Shown here piece by piece: positions 33,586-43,480 of a stretch of 64,000 nucleotides of DNA. Origin of the DNA: Eubacteriales bacterium (lineage in GTDB: Bacteria > Bacillota > Clostridia > Lachnospirales > Lachnospiraceae); the NCBI GenBank assembly GCA_030537195.1, contig JAUNOK010000007.1:1-64000 (forward strand), in the 5' to 3' direction. Both the position numbers and the translations under genes were made by a program. The notes below the pieces were generated by a model that ran no database searches, was not told where the DNA came from, and was given only the letters and a program-made list of their open reading frames with translations. Within the stretch, counting starts at the first letter, position 1; every line of letters starts with the position of its first letter.

Positions 33586-34749
33586 CTACCTCTCAAAACT
33601 CAATATACCATTTTTAAGTCTTTCAAGTCCGTCCATTAAAGTCGTCTTAGGGCATGCCACATTAAGTCTTAAGAAATGCTTTCCATCTCCGCCAAAGCCT
33701 TCTCCTGCTGACAGAAAAAGTCCTGTATTCTTTCTTATAAATGCTGCAAGCCTTGTTGAATTGTCTGTAATCTCAGACACATCAAGCCAGCAAAGGTATG
33801 TCGCATGTGATTCCATCATTGACACACCCGGAATATTGTCCTTTATGAACTTATCAGTAATCTGTTTGTTTTCATAGATATATGTTCTTAACTGGTCAAG
33901 CCATTCCTCGCCCTTTGTAAATGCAGCTATAGTCGCATCTACTGCGAACACATTTGGCTCAGCTACTTCATCAGTATTGATTGCACGCCATACCTTGTGG
34001 CGGAGTCTCTCGTCCGGCACACATATTGCTGCTGTCTGCAGTCCAGCCATGTTAAATGTTTTCGTAGGCGCTATACATGTTACAGATATCTTCTTGCACA
34101 CCTCTGAAACGCTTGCAAATGGCACATAATCAACGCCAGGATCTGTGAGTTCACAATGAATCTCATCAGATATGACAACTACACCGTACTGGTAAGCAAG
34201 CTCTCCGATACGGGCAAGTTCTTCCTTACTCCATACATTTCCTCCCGGATTCTGTGGGTTGCACAGAATAAGAAGCGTTGTCTGCGGATTCTTAAGCTTA
34301 GCTTCAAGGTCAGCAAAATCTATAACATACTTACCGTTCTCATATACAAGCTGGCTCTGTAATACATTTCTGCCGTTATTAAGAATACTGTTAAAGAAAA
34401 TGTTGTATACAGGTGTCATAATAACAACATTTTCTGCTGGTGTTGTAAGCTTTCTTACAGAGCTTGATATAGCAGGTATAACACCTGTTACGAACATAAG
34501 CCAGTCGTCTTCCATCTTGAAATTGTGACGTCTTTCCCACCAGCCTGTGTATGCGTCATACCAGTCCTTTGATATCTCAGTGTAACCGTACACACCGAGG
34601 TCTGCCTTTGCCTTAATAGCCTCAGTTATCTCAGGTGCTGTCTTAAAATCCATATCAGCAACCCACATCGGAAGCTCATTCTCTGCCACATTCCATTTTA
34701 AAGAACCCGTATTACGACGGTTCACTACTGTGTCAAAATCATATTTCAT
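33586..34749 (-). CDS. MalY/PatB-family PLP aminotransferase (C-S beta-lyase)
   Basis: 387 residues. Fold-type I PLP enzyme: MWVADMDFKTAPEI, MTPVYNIFFNSI, CNPQNPGGNVWS, the cofactor segment VISDEIHCELTD, and the Schiff-base Lys in IAPTKTFNMAGLQ (about 235). This set, especially ISDEIHCEL and SPTKTFNxAGL, is typical of the MalY/PatB branch, which cleave cystathionine or cysteine to pyruvate, ammonia and a thiol. AGAAGGG precedes the ATG. thrH follows 76 nt downstream. Confidence 0.9.
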   Translation of the reverse strand: MKYDFDTVVNRRNTGSLKWNVAENELPMWVADMDFKTAPEITEAIKAKADLGVYGYTEISKDWYDAYTGWWERRHNFKMEDDWLMFVTGVIPAISSSVRKLTTPAENVVIMTPVYNIFFNSILNNGRNVLQSQLVYENGKYVIDFADLEAKLKNPQTTLLILCNPQNPGGNVWSKEELARIGELAYQYGVVVISDEIHCELTDPGVDYVPFASVSEVCKKISVTCIAPTKTFNMAGLQTAAICVPDERLRHKVWRAINTDEVAEPNVFAVDATIAAFTKGEEWLDQLRTYIYENKQITDKFIKDNIPGVSMMESHATYLCWLDVSEITDNSTRLAAFIRKNTGLFLSAGEGFGGDGKHFLRLNVACPKTTLMDGLERLKNGILSFER

Positions 34750-34810
34750 TCTCGGATTTCCCTTCTTGTCATCCTTCTGACTTCTTAATTCTCTGTCTTG
34801 GTTCTGCCAC

Positions 34811-35656
34811 TTAGTTCCTGCATACTATCTTAGTAAGTGAAGGATCAACCTTATCCTTCTCAATTATAAGCTTATCTATACTATCTGCTGTTATAGTTCC
34901 AGAAGTAGGATTTAACACACTGTCAACCCTGCTTGTGATATCAGCGTCTACTGTTGAATATTCGAAAGCAAGTGTAGTATTAATAAGCTTGCAGTTCTTC
35001 ATAACAAGATTGTCAATGTAGCATAAGCCCTGAAGACTCTCTATTGTACAGTTGACAAATGTAAGATTCTTGGAATTCCAGCCAAGGTACTCACCTGAAA
35101 TGTATGAATCATACACTGTTATATTCTCAGCATTCCAGAAAGCGTCCTTACTCATAAGTCTTGAATTTCTTATCTCAAGATTCTTACTTCCGTCAAATGG
35201 ATAATTACCCACAAGTTTTAATCCATCAATCTTCATATTGTTACTGTTCATTGCAAAATAATTGCCCTTTGCCACTACATTTGTCATAGTAACATTGTCA
35301 CAGTTCCAGAGAGTTTCCTCTGCATTGACGAATTCTACATTCTTAAGACCTAGTCTGTTACATCTTCTGAAATTCTTAGGTGCCTCAATAATAGTGTCCT
35401 CAACATTAATGTCGTTAGTGTACCATACGCCTGCTCTTCCCATCTCAAAGAAATAACAGTCCTTTACATTGACATTATTACAGTACCAGAGTGGATATTT
35501 CCACTTAAAGCTGCTGTTTACAAGGTCAATATTACTACTCTCCTTTAATGGTGACTCGCCATCATCAAAGACAGAATCTTCTATAAGAAGGTCTTTACTT
35601 GCAAAAAGTGCACGTTCTCCTGTAAGAAGCTGCTGTTTAACTAATTTCTTTTCCAT
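34811..35656 (-). CDS. DUF3737-family protein
   Basis: 281 residues from the ATG at 35656 with GGAG 5 nt upstream. Family signature: the N-terminal LVKQQLLTGERALFASKDLL, then a long run of short strands with repeated N- and C-turns (NVNVKDCYFFEMGRAGVWYT, LKNVEFVNAEETLWNC, ITVYDSYISGEYLGWNSKNL), which predicts a right-handed beta-helix. DUF3737 function is unknown; it is probably a cytoplasmic or surface scaffold, with no signal peptide. It begins 30 nt past the suf terminator and ends 61 nt before malY, all on the minus strand. Confidence 0.85.
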   Translation of the reverse strand: MEKKLVKQQLLTGERALFASKDLLIEDSVFDDGESPLKESSNIDLVNSSFKWKYPLWYCNNVNVKDCYFFEMGRAGVWYTNDINVEDTIIEAPKNFRRCNRLGLKNVEFVNAEETLWNCDNVTMTNVVAKGNYFAMNSNNMKIDGLKLVGNYPFDGSKNLEIRNSRLMSKDAFWNAENITVYDSYISGEYLGWNSKNLTFVNCTIESLQGLCYIDNLVMKNCKLINTTLAFEYSTVDADITSRVDSVLNPTSGTITADSIDKLIIEKDKVDPSLTKIVCRN

Positions 35657-35685
35657 ATTTACTCCATTCTTATCTACAAACATAC

Positions 35686-35719
35686 TAAAACCCAATCACC
35701 ATGTTACTGTGATTGGGTT
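35686..35719 (-). terminator. Terminator of the suf operon
   Basis: AACCCAATCAC pairs with GTGATTGGGTT around a 9-nt loop; the minus strand continues TTTTAG. It starts 6 nt past the sufU stop. Confidence 0.85.
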
Positions 35720-35724
35720 ACATT

Positions 35725-36165
35725 CTAAACATTCTTCAGGTTCTCTACCATCTCTTCCATTGTGTGCCAGCCAAGTACTGCACATTTAACTCTTGCTGGC
35801 ATATGAGAGATATCTCTTAATGCTCCGGCCTCATCAAGCTCGTCAATCTCTTCCTCAGTTGCCTCGTCCTTAATCATCTTAAGGAAAAGCTCTGAAAGAT
35901 GAACAGCTTCATCAATAGGCTTTCCTATAATAAGCTCAAGCATTATATCTGCTGATGCCTGCGATATTGCACAGCCATCTCCTGTAAATGCCCCATCAAC
36001 AATAGTTTTCTTAGCATCATCAAACTTAAGCTTTAAGATAATGTCATCTCCACAGCTTGGATTAACACCCTCAAGCTCTAAGTCTGCATTGTCTATATCA
36101 TGCTTATGATATGGATGCATGTTGTGGTCCGTGAGAACCTCATTATAAAAAGTTTTAGTCTCCAT
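35725..36165 (-). CDS. sufU: SUF system zinc/sulfur-transfer protein
   Basis: 146 residues. SufU accepts persulfide sulfur from SufS in Gram-positives. The zinc/Cys residues appear in NPSCGDDIIL (about Cys41), FTGDGCAISQASADIM (about Cys66, with the GDGCAIS motif) and ARVKCAVLGW (about Cys128). The 18-residue insertion before the last Cys that separates SufU from IscU is present. It overlaps sufS by 11 nt. Last gene of the operon. Confidence 0.94.
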   Translation of the reverse strand: METKTFYNEVLTDHNMHPYHKHDIDNADLELEGVNPSCGDDIILKLKFDDAKKTIVDGAFTGDGCAISQASADIMLELIIGKPIDEAVHLSELFLKMIKDEATEEEIDELDEAGALRDISHMPARVKCAVLGWHTMEEMVENLKNV

Positions 36166-37384
36166 ATCCCATAAGCCCCCTGATCTTAGATAGTTCTTCT
36201 ACAAAATGCTGTACTTCTTCTTCTGTATTATAGAAAGCAAAGCTTGCTCTCGTTGTTGAATTAACCTTAAGGAAATCCATCAATGGCTGTGCACAATGAT
36301 GTCCTGCTCTTACTGCAATATGCTGTGAATCAAGTATAGAAGCAACATCATGTGGGTGTACTCCATCAATTGTAAATGTGACTATACCCTCATGGTCTTC
36401 TGCCTTAGGAGAACCTATTAAGTTAACTCCCTTCATGTCATTAATTGCATCTACAGCAATCTTGGTAAGCTTTCTCTCTTGTGCCATGATTGTGTCAAAT
36501 CCGACTTTGTTAATATAATCTATTGCTGCATGAAGTCCGACCGCACCTCCTGTATTAACGGTACCTGCTTCGAACTTATGTGGAACTTCTGCATATTTAA
36601 CTCTGTCCCAGTGAACAATCTCAATCATCTCTCCACCGCTTAAGAATGGTGGCATCTTATCAAGAAGCTCTTTCTTTCCATATAATGCACCGATTCCCAT
36701 AGGTGCTAACATCTTATGTCCTGAAAATACAAGGAAATCAACATCAAGGTCAGTTACATTGACCGGCATATGAGGAACACTCTGTGCTCCATCAGCCACA
36801 ATAACTGCACCATGTGCATGTGCAACCTCTGCAATATGCTTAATATCATTAACTCTTCCTAATACATTGGAAACCTGGGTAACTGCTACAAGCTTCGTCT
36901 TATCTGTAATAACCTCTAAAGACTTATCTGTAATCTCTCCATTCTCATCAGGTGTAAGCTGCTTTAATACGGCTCCGCATTTTTCTGCGACCTGCTTCCA
37001 TGGAAGGAAATTGCTGTGATGTTCCATAACACTTACAACAATCTCGTCACCCTCTTTAATGAAATTCATTCCATAGCTGTATGCAATTAAGTTAAGACTC
37101 TCTGTAGCATTTCTTGTAAACACTATCTGGCTTGCGTCCTTAGCACCAATAAACTGTGCTACCGCATTTCTTGCATTCTCATAACTTTCTGTAGCAATCT
37201 CACTTAATTCGTATACGCCTCTGAATGGATTGGCGTTCATCTCCTGATAATACTTATTAACTGCATCTAAAACAGCCTGTGGCTTCTGTGTAGTAGCCGC
37301 ATTATCAAGATATGCAATATTGCTTCCCGAAATAAGTGGGAAATCTTTTCTTATAGACTCAATCGTCTTACTTAACTCACTCAT
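36155..37384 (-). CDS. sufS: Cysteine desulfurase SufS
   Basis: 409 residues. Group II PLP desulfurase: YLDNAATTQKPQAV, VMEHHSNFLPW, DGAQSVPHMPVNV, the Schiff-base Lys in FLVFSGHKMLAPMGIG and the reactive Cys in RAGHHCAQPLMDF (about 365). It takes sulfur from cysteine and gives it to SufU. The ATG shares one base with the sufD stop (TAATG). N-terminal residues 1-20 are variable. Confidence 0.96.
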   Translation of the reverse strand: MSELSKTIESIRKDFPLISGSNIAYLDNAATTQKPQAVLDAVNKYYQEMNANPFRGVYELSEIATESYENARNAVAQFIGAKDASQIVFTRNATESLNLIAYSYGMNFIKEGDEIVVSVMEHHSNFLPWKQVAEKCGAVLKQLTPDENGEITDKSLEVITDKTKLVAVTQVSNVLGRVNDIKHIAEVAHAHGAVIVADGAQSVPHMPVNVTDLDVDFLVFSGHKMLAPMGIGALYGKKELLDKMPPFLSGGEMIEIVHWDRVKYAEVPHKFEAGTVNTGGAVGLHAAIDYINKVGFDTIMAQERKLTKIAVDAINDMKGVNLIGSPKAEDHEGIVTFTIDGVHPHDVASILDSQHIAVRAGHHCAQPLMDFLKVNSTTRASFAFYNTEEEVQHFVEELSKIRGLMGYGD

Positions 37385-38454
37385 TAATAAACCTCTTTAA
37401 TGTAGTCATGTATCTCGTTCCTGATACCCTCATCAGGGATTTTGCCACATACAGCTAAAAGTTTAGCTGCTGCCAGCATATTGTAACATTCTTCTGCTGG
37501 TATTCCTCTTGATTCAAGATAGAATAAAAGCTCCTCATCAGGCTTTCCAATAGTTGCACCATGATTACCGACAACATCTTCCTCTGCACAAAGAATAATA
37601 GGAATAGTCTGGTTAACACATCTCTCATCAATAAGAAGAACTTCTTCCTTCTCATTACCTACAGAACCTGCTGAACCCTTGACGAAATCAATAGTTCCTC
37701 TGAACAGCTTAAATGCTGTATCTCTTAACGCACCAGCTGCATTAATTGCACATTCTGTCTTCTTGCCGATATGTCTTACGCAGTAGTTCATATCAAGTCT
37801 TTCTTCACCTGCTGCAACATATCCAATCTCTGTAGCCATAGAGCTTCCATCACCTGCAAGTTTAATCTCACAGCCTTCATATCTGTTCTTACCACTTAAG
37901 TACAGCTGCACAAGCTCGATTCTTGCACCGTCTTCGCAGTAACCACCGATATCATTAATAAATGTTGTCTCACTGCCTACTCTCTGAATCTGGATAAGAC
38001 GGATAACTGAATCCTTAGCAGCATACAATCTTGTCTGTACTGCTGCAAAGCCTTCTCCATCTTTGTCTCCGTTAAAATCCATGTAAACATCAATGCTGGA
38101 ATTCTCTTTAGTCTCAATACCAACAACATTAATGTCTGCATTATTCTTACCATAATTGAAATCAAGTCTTACGAAACCATCATTCTTCTTATCTGTTATA
38201 TAATATACAGGTTCAGTCTGTGACTTCTTAGCTGCCTCTGTAATCTCCTGTCCACATCCGCCAATGATGTTTTCAAGCTCGCCATTATTAAGCTTTCCAT
38301 CATCAATGAGACTTACATCATTAACAGAAGCGTTAAGTTCACCTGTACGATTAATTACAACCTCTCCAACCTTGCTCTGGTTCATATGAAGATGATTCCA
38401 TGTCTTGGCTGGGATACGGTTTATTATCATGTCCTTTTCTTCGATACCTATCAT
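37384..38454 (-). CDS. sufD: SUF scaffold subunit SufD (divergent)
   Basis: 356 residues, shorter and more diverged than typical SufD (about 430). The beta-helix core is recognisable by VDVYMDFNGD, GCEIKLAGDGSSMATEIGYV and INAAGALRDTAFKLFRGTIDF, and the C-terminus carries VVGNHGATIGKPDEELLFYL, the SufB/SufD signature where sufB has VGHEATIGRISDDAVFYL. It works with SufB and SufC as the Fe-S assembly scaffold. GAGGA lies about 9 nt before the ATG at 38454; 24 nt separate it from sufB. Confidence 0.92.
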   Translation of the reverse strand: MIGIEEKDMIINRIPAKTWNHLHMNQSKVGEVVINRTGELNASVNDVSLIDDGKLNNGELENIIGGCGQEITEAAKKSQTEPVYYITDKKNDGFVRLDFNYGKNNADINVVGIETKENSSIDVYMDFNGDKDGEGFAAVQTRLYAAKDSVIRLIQIQRVGSETTFINDIGGYCEDGARIELVQLYLSGKNRYEGCEIKLAGDGSSMATEIGYVAAGEERLDMNYCVRHIGKKTECAINAAGALRDTAFKLFRGTIDFVKGSAGSVGNEKEEVLLIDERCVNQTIPIILCAEEDVVGNHGATIGKPDEELLFYLESRGIPAEECYNMLAAAKLLAVCGKIPDEGIRNEIHDYIKEVY

Positions 38455-38478
38455 ATCATATTCCTCACTCTGATTAAC

Positions 38479-39885
38479 TTAACCAATGCTGCCCTTCATC
38501 TCAAGACGAATAAGATTATTCATCTCCATTGCATACTCAAGTGGAAGTTCCTTAGATACATTATCAGCAAAGCCTGAAACAATCATGGCTCTCGCATCAT
38601 CTTCCGGGATTCCTCTTGACATAAGATAAAATACAGCATCATCACTGATTCGTCCAATTGTTGCCTCATGTCCTACATCCGCATCATTAACACGGATATC
38701 CATAGCTGGAATTGTATCAGATCTTGAAATATCATCTATCATAAGTGACTGACATGAAACTGATGATTTACTCTTTTTAGCCTTAGTAGTCATTGTTACA
38801 GCACTTCTGAAAGTACTGATTCCGCCACCCTTAGATATTGACTTAGTACTTACAACTGATGTTGTACTTGGTGCGTTATGAACTACCTTCATACCTGTAT
38901 CAAGGTTCTGTCCTGCTCCTGCAAATGTGATTCCTGTAAATTCACAGCTTGAGCGTTCACCATTAAGAATACTCATAGGATACAGATATGATACATGCGA
39001 ACCAAATGAGCCTGAAACCCATTCAATCTTACCACCCTCAGCAACTGTTGCTCTCTTAGTGTTAAGGTTATACATATTCTTACTCCAGTTCTCAATTGTT
39101 GAGTAACGAAGCTTTGCATTCTTAGCCACAAAAAGTTCAACCGCTCCTGCATGAAGATTGGCAACATTATATTTAGGTGCTGAACATCCCTCAATAAAGT
39201 GAAGACTTGCACCCTCATCAACAATAATAAGTGTATGCTCAAACTGACCTGCTCCAGCAGCATTAAGTCTGAAATATGACTGAAGCGGAATATCAAGATG
39301 AACTCCCTTTGGTACATACACAAATGAACCACCAGACCATACAGCTCCATGAAGTGCTGCAAACTTATGATCCTGTGGTGTAATAAGCTTCATAAAATGC
39401 TCGTGTACCATATCAGCATATTCACCTGTAAGTGCGCTCTCCATATCAGTGTATACAACACCCTGGTCAGCAACTTCCTTACGGACATTATGGTATACAA
39501 GCTCAGAGTCATACTGTGCTCCAACTCCGGCTAATGACTCCCTCTCTGCCTTAGGAATACCTAATCGGTCAAATGTTTCCTTGATTTCTTCAGGTACTTC
39601 ATTCCAGTCGCCCTTCATATTCGTATTGGCACGAACATAAGTAGCAATATTATCCATGTTGAGTCCTTCAATAGATGGACCCCAGTCAGGCACCTGCATT
39701 TTATTATATATTTCTAATGACTTAAGTCTGAACTCTCTCATCCATGCAGGATCATGCTTCTCTTCTGATATCTTCTCAACGATTTCAGGAGTAAGTCCCT
39801 GCTTTATTCTATAAGCGTCCTTCTCTTCGTTCTTAATATCATAAACACTTCTGTTTATGTCATCTACAAATGTCTTTTCTTCCAT
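38479..39885 (-). CDS. sufB: Fe-S cluster scaffold protein SufB
   Basis: 468 residues, normal length. Conserved segments: MREFRLKSLEIYNKM, WSGGSFVYVPKGVHLDIPLQ, HFIEGCSAPKYN, and at the end DADVGHEATIGRISDDAVFYL. The scaffold builds the nascent cluster, with SufC driving conformational change. CGGAGG lies 7 nt before the ATG; the sufC gene ends 20 nt upstream. Confidence 0.97.
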   Translation of the reverse strand: MEEKTFVDDINRSVYDIKNEEKDAYRIKQGLTPEIVEKISEEKHDPAWMREFRLKSLEIYNKMQVPDWGPSIEGLNMDNIATYVRANTNMKGDWNEVPEEIKETFDRLGIPKAERESLAGVGAQYDSELVYHNVRKEVADQGVVYTDMESALTGEYADMVHEHFMKLITPQDHKFAALHGAVWSGGSFVYVPKGVHLDIPLQSYFRLNAAGAGQFEHTLIIVDEGASLHFIEGCSAPKYNVANLHAGAVELFVAKNAKLRYSTIENWSKNMYNLNTKRATVAEGGKIEWVSGSFGSHVSYLYPMSILNGERSSCEFTGITFAGAGQNLDTGMKVVHNAPSTTSVVSTKSISKGGGISTFRSAVTMTTKAKKSKSSVSCQSLMIDDISRSDTIPAMDIRVNDADVGHEATIGRISDDAVFYLMSRGIPEDDARAMIVSGFADNVSKELPLEYAMEMNNLIRLEMKGSIG

Positions 39886-39905
39886 TACAAGCCTCCGAGC
39901 CTTAA

Positions 39906-40646
39906 TTACTTGATGAATCTTTCGAAACCATTCTCATTGATATCATCAATCATAGCACTGTCGCCTGTGGCAACAACATTACCATTGACTAGAACATGAG
40001 TATAATCCACCTTAAGTGCCTCTAAGATACGAGTGCTATGAGTAATAATAAGAAGTGCTCCATTCTGAGTCTTCTGATACTCTTCAACACCTAAAGATAC
40101 TGTCTTAACAGCATCTACATCAAGTCCTGAGTCAGTCTCATCAAGAATAGCAAGAGAAGGCTCAAGCATAAGAAGCTGTAATATCTCAGCTTTCTTCTTC
40201 TCACCACCTGAGAAACCAACATTAAGGTCTCTGTCCATATATGATGGATCCATCTGAAGGAATTCCATCTTCTCCTGAAGAAGCTTCTTGAACTTGAAGT
40301 ATGTCATCTTCTTTCCACGCTGCTCCATAGAACTTCTTATAAAATTCCCAAGTGTAATACCAGGAACCTCAATAGGATTCTGGAATGACAGGAAAAGTCC
40401 TGCCTGTGATCTCTCAGCAACATTCTTAGAAAGTAAATCTTCTCCGTTAAATGTAACCTTACCACCTAATATTTCATATCTTGGATTACCCATAAGAGCA
40501 TAACCAAGAGTAGACTTACCTGCTCCGTTAGGTCCCATAAGAACATGAGTTTCTCCCTTATTAAGAGATAAATCAACTCCATGAAGTATTTCTTTATCTT
40601 CAACACCAACCTTAAGCTGGCTTACATTTAATATTTCCTGTGCCAT
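39906..40646 (-). CDS. sufC: SUF ATPase SufC
   Basis: 246 residues, ABC-type ATPase. Walker A GPNGAGKSTLGYALM, signature GFSGGEKKKAEILQLL, Walker B LAILDETDSGLDVDAVK and the H-loop ITHSTRIL. The GFSGGEKKRxE variant is specific to SufC. It powers the SufBD scaffold. First gene of the operon sufC-sufB-sufD-sufS-sufU, with AAGGAGG 6 nt before the ATG and a promoter at 40684-40712. No Rrf2-type repressor gene is near. Confidence 0.97.
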   Translation of the reverse strand: MAQEILNVSQLKVGVEDKEILHGVDLSLNKGETHVLMGPNGAGKSTLGYALMGNPRYEILGGKVTFNGEDLLSKNVAERSQAGLFLSFQNPIEVPGITLGNFIRSSMEQRGKKMTYFKFKKLLQEKMEFLQMDPSYMDRDLNVGFSGGEKKKAEILQLLMLEPSLAILDETDSGLDVDAVKTVSLGVEEYQKTQNGALLIITHSTRILEALKVDYTHVLVNGNVVATGDSAMIDDINENGFERFIK

Positions 40647-40683
40647 AATGCCTCCTTAGCTGTACATTCTTTTAGCAACACAC

Positions 40684-40712
40684 ATAATATCATTGAAAGA
40701 AAAGGTTGTAAA
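40684..40712 (-). promoter_or_regulatory. Promoter of the suf operon
   Basis: Minus strand TTTACA (40712-40707), 17-nt spacer, TATTAT (40689-40684). The start is expected near 40677, about 30 nt before the sufC ATG. Confidence 0.6.
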
Positions 40713-40751
40713 GTTATTCATAATAAGAATTGTTACTATTGTTTAACATAG

Positions 40752-43343
40752 TTACTGTTTTTTTGCGGCTTTTCGCCACAAATCCATCTCCTGTTTCTTT
40801 GCTTCATTGATATTCATTACTATTTCTCTGGCGTATATATCGCCTGTTTCATTATCTTTATATAAGAACATAATTATTCTCATCCATACTGTCTTACCCT
40901 TAAACATCCTTCGATAATCCAGTGTCTGGAACTGATGTCCCTGATTAAACTCATCTATAAGTCTCTGACGGTCCATGAAATCCTTATAAACTGTCTTATA
41001 CTCATCACAGATATATCCGTTAGTAAGATAAGCTATGCATGATGAGAATGTATTTCTTCCTATTCCCATCTCTCTTTCCCACTCAGATATTCCTGTTGTT
41101 CTGAGGACTTCATCTGTGGACAGATTGATAACGAAATTATATTCAGAAGTATGCCATATATCTTCTGTAATATCCTTCTCATCTCCGCCTGTTTCTGGAA
41201 CCACAGTATCTTCATATATATATCTTATTTCTCTAAGATAGAATATAACTGCAGGTATCTCGTCACAGTAATCCTTACTCTTGGAAACAGTTATCTCCAC
41301 CCACTTATATTCGCCATCAAGAAGCCGCCTGAATCTTAATCTCAAAGGTTCACTGCTATTTCTGAAATGTTCAAGAACCTTATCTGCATCTACAAACTCC
41401 TTATATGCCGGTACATCTTCTGGATGAATTATGCCTTCAGAAATATATCTGTCCATATATTCGTCAATACTTCCCGAAAGGCCATCATCTCTTATTATAT
41501 CCTCATCTGTTGACTTTATAAGTTCATATCTGTCATGGATAAAGTCAGCCTTTACTACCTTAATAAATGTACTGAATATAATATCCATGGTATCTTCCCT
41601 GACGCCAGCCTGATAATCTGCCTCTTTCCATGAGAACAGCACTCTTCTGTTATAATCAGAATAATTCCTTAGTTTCGTAATCTCAAATACATACCACTTA
41701 TATGTCCCGTCAATAAGATATCTTATCTGATACCGGCCTCTTTCCTTGCCCTCTGCGAGTCTCTTCTTAATTCTGTTAAGATTAATGGCTTCTTTATAAA
41801 GAGCTGCATCATCAGGATGAATGATTTCATGTTCAATATATCTAGCTGCATATTCACCTATAGTCGCAGGCCTTGGTTTCATTACATATTCAGGTTCTTC
41901 AACCTTTCGTATAAAATGATATTCGCCAGTATCAACATCTACTTCTGCTATCTTCCAGAAATAATCAGTTATCTCTTTCAGATATGACTTATCATTCTTT
42001 CTTCTTCTGAAAATATTCAGCTTATCAACAACATTACTCTTATCATCTATAAGCTTTTCGTAATCACTTATAGGCATAGGTCTGTAATAGTAAAATCCCT
42101 GTGCATATTCACAGCCCAGCAGTTCAAGAAGCTTAAGCTGCTCGTCAGTCTCTATACCCTCTGCAATTGTTGGCAGATCAAGCTGTCTTGCCATATCAAG
42201 AACTGCAGTTATAATGCTTACACCCTTATCATTATTCTCCGCATTAAGATCAAGAAACTTCATATCCAGTTTAAGAACATCCGCATCAATATCCTTAAGC
42301 ATATTAAGTGAAGAATAACCACTTCCGAAATCATCTATAAGAATCTTAAATCCTGCATTCTTAAATGCTTCCTCAGTATCTTTAATTATAGAACCATTCT
42401 CTACATAGGCACTCTCTGTAATCTCTATCTCAAGATAATCTGTTGGAATATTATACTTGTTAACCATATCCTTAAGTACTTTAACAACATCAAGTGAATA
42501 TATATCTGTTCTTGACACATTAATTGAGATAGGCAGCACTGTCCTGCCTTCATCTATCCATCGTCTTATTGTCTGACAAACCTTATCCCATATATATACA
42601 TCCAGTTTGCTTATAAACCCATTCTTCTCAAGCATAGGAATAAACTGTCCTGGCGAAATAAATCCCCGTTCAGGGCTTATCCATCTTACCAGTGCTTCCG
42701 CCCCTATAATCTTGCCTGTCTGGAGGATACATTTAGGTTGAAGATAAAAAGTAAATTCATCGTTCTCCATACCATTACATATCTCTGGCATAAGTCTTGC
42801 TTCTTCTTCCTGCTCCCTGGCCATTCTCTCATCATACCAGCACAGATCCTTATCTGGGCGCTGCTTTGCCATATCAAGAGCGTTAATGGCATAATCACAC
42901 ATTTCCCCTACTGTTATGTCTTTGTCAGATGTCTTATAAGCACCAAAATATGCTCTTGTAATACCATGCCCTCTGTATCCATTAACGACCTTAGATATTC
43001 TGTTTTTAATAACTTTAATTAATTCGTCATTATTCTCAAATACAAGGCAGAAATTATCTCCACCCATGTATCCTGATATTGTTCCGAATTCTTTATCTAT
43101 ATTCTTGATTACTTCTCCTATCTTAATAAGAAGCTCATCACCAACTTCACGACCATACCATTTATTAATAAGATGAAAATTCTCTACATCCACTGCAAGC
43201 ATGCAGTATAACTTATCATCAAAAAGCACTTTCTCATCTGCTATCCGCCAAAATGTTCTTCTTAACGGAAGGTCTGTTGCAAGATCATAATTATATCTGT
43301 CAGGATTAAGCCTTAACTTATTATACCTGCCCATATCTACCAT
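40752..43343 (-). CDS. Cyclic-di-GMP phosphodiesterase with degenerate GGDEF and C-terminal PAS-like modules
   Basis: 863 residues from the ATG at 43343 (GGGAGG 5 nt upstream). N-terminal GGDEF-like domain (about 15-180) has GGDNF instead of GGDEF, so cyclase activity is unlikely. A complete EAL domain (about 190-440) follows: GAEALVRWISP, NVSRTDIYSL, EITESAY, LIDDFGSGYSSLNML, DVLKLDMKFLD and AEGIETDEQL, all catalytic residues present. The rest (about 470-863) holds three similar sensor-like units with HPDD/HPED and LDGTYKWYVFEITK-type segments, resembling PAS_3 folds. No membrane segments. It probably breaks down c-di-GMP in response to an internal signal. EAL before PAS is an unusual order. 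Confidence 0.88.
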   Translation of the reverse strand: MVDMGRYNKLRLNPDRYNYDLATDLPLRRTFWRIADEKVLFDDKLYCMLAVDVENFHLINKWYGREVGDELLIKIGEVIKNIDKEFGTISGYMGGDNFCLVFENNDELIKVIKNRISKVVNGYRGHGITRAYFGAYKTSDKDITVGEMCDYAINALDMAKQRPDKDLCWYDERMAREQEEEARLMPEICNGMENDEFTFYLQPKCILQTGKIIGAEALVRWISPERGFISPGQFIPMLEKNGFISKLDVYIWDKVCQTIRRWIDEGRTVLPISINVSRTDIYSLDVVKVLKDMVNKYNIPTDYLEIEITESAYVENGSIIKDTEEAFKNAGFKILIDDFGSGYSSLNMLKDIDADVLKLDMKFLDLNAENNDKGVSIITAVLDMARQLDLPTIAEGIETDEQLKLLELLGCEYAQGFYYYRPMPISDYEKLIDDKSNVVDKLNIFRRRKNDKSYLKEITDYFWKIAEVDVDTGEYHFIRKVEEPEYVMKPRPATIGEYAARYIEHEIIHPDDAALYKEAINLNRIKKRLAEGKERGRYQIRYLIDGTYKWYVFEITKLRNYSDYNRRVLFSWKEADYQAGVREDTMDIIFSTFIKVVKADFIHDRYELIKSTDEDIIRDDGLSGSIDEYMDRYISEGIIHPEDVPAYKEFVDADKVLEHFRNSSEPLRLRFRRLLDGEYKWVEITVSKSKDYCDEIPAVIFYLREIRYIYEDTVVPETGGDEKDITEDIWHTSEYNFVINLSTDEVLRTTGISEWEREMGIGRNTFSSCIAYLTNGYICDEYKTVYKDFMDRQRLIDEFNQGHQFQTLDYRRMFKGKTVWMRIIMFLYKDNETGDIYAREIVMNINEAKKQEMDLWRKAAKKQ

Positions 43344-43480
43344 AACTGCCTCCCTTACATACATAGAATTCTACAATTACCACGTTACCCAAAATACCTC
43401 TTATATTTTATCATTAATGCATTGATAAAACAACATTTTAAATATAAAATAACTATCAAGTGAGTATGTTTATAAGGAGA

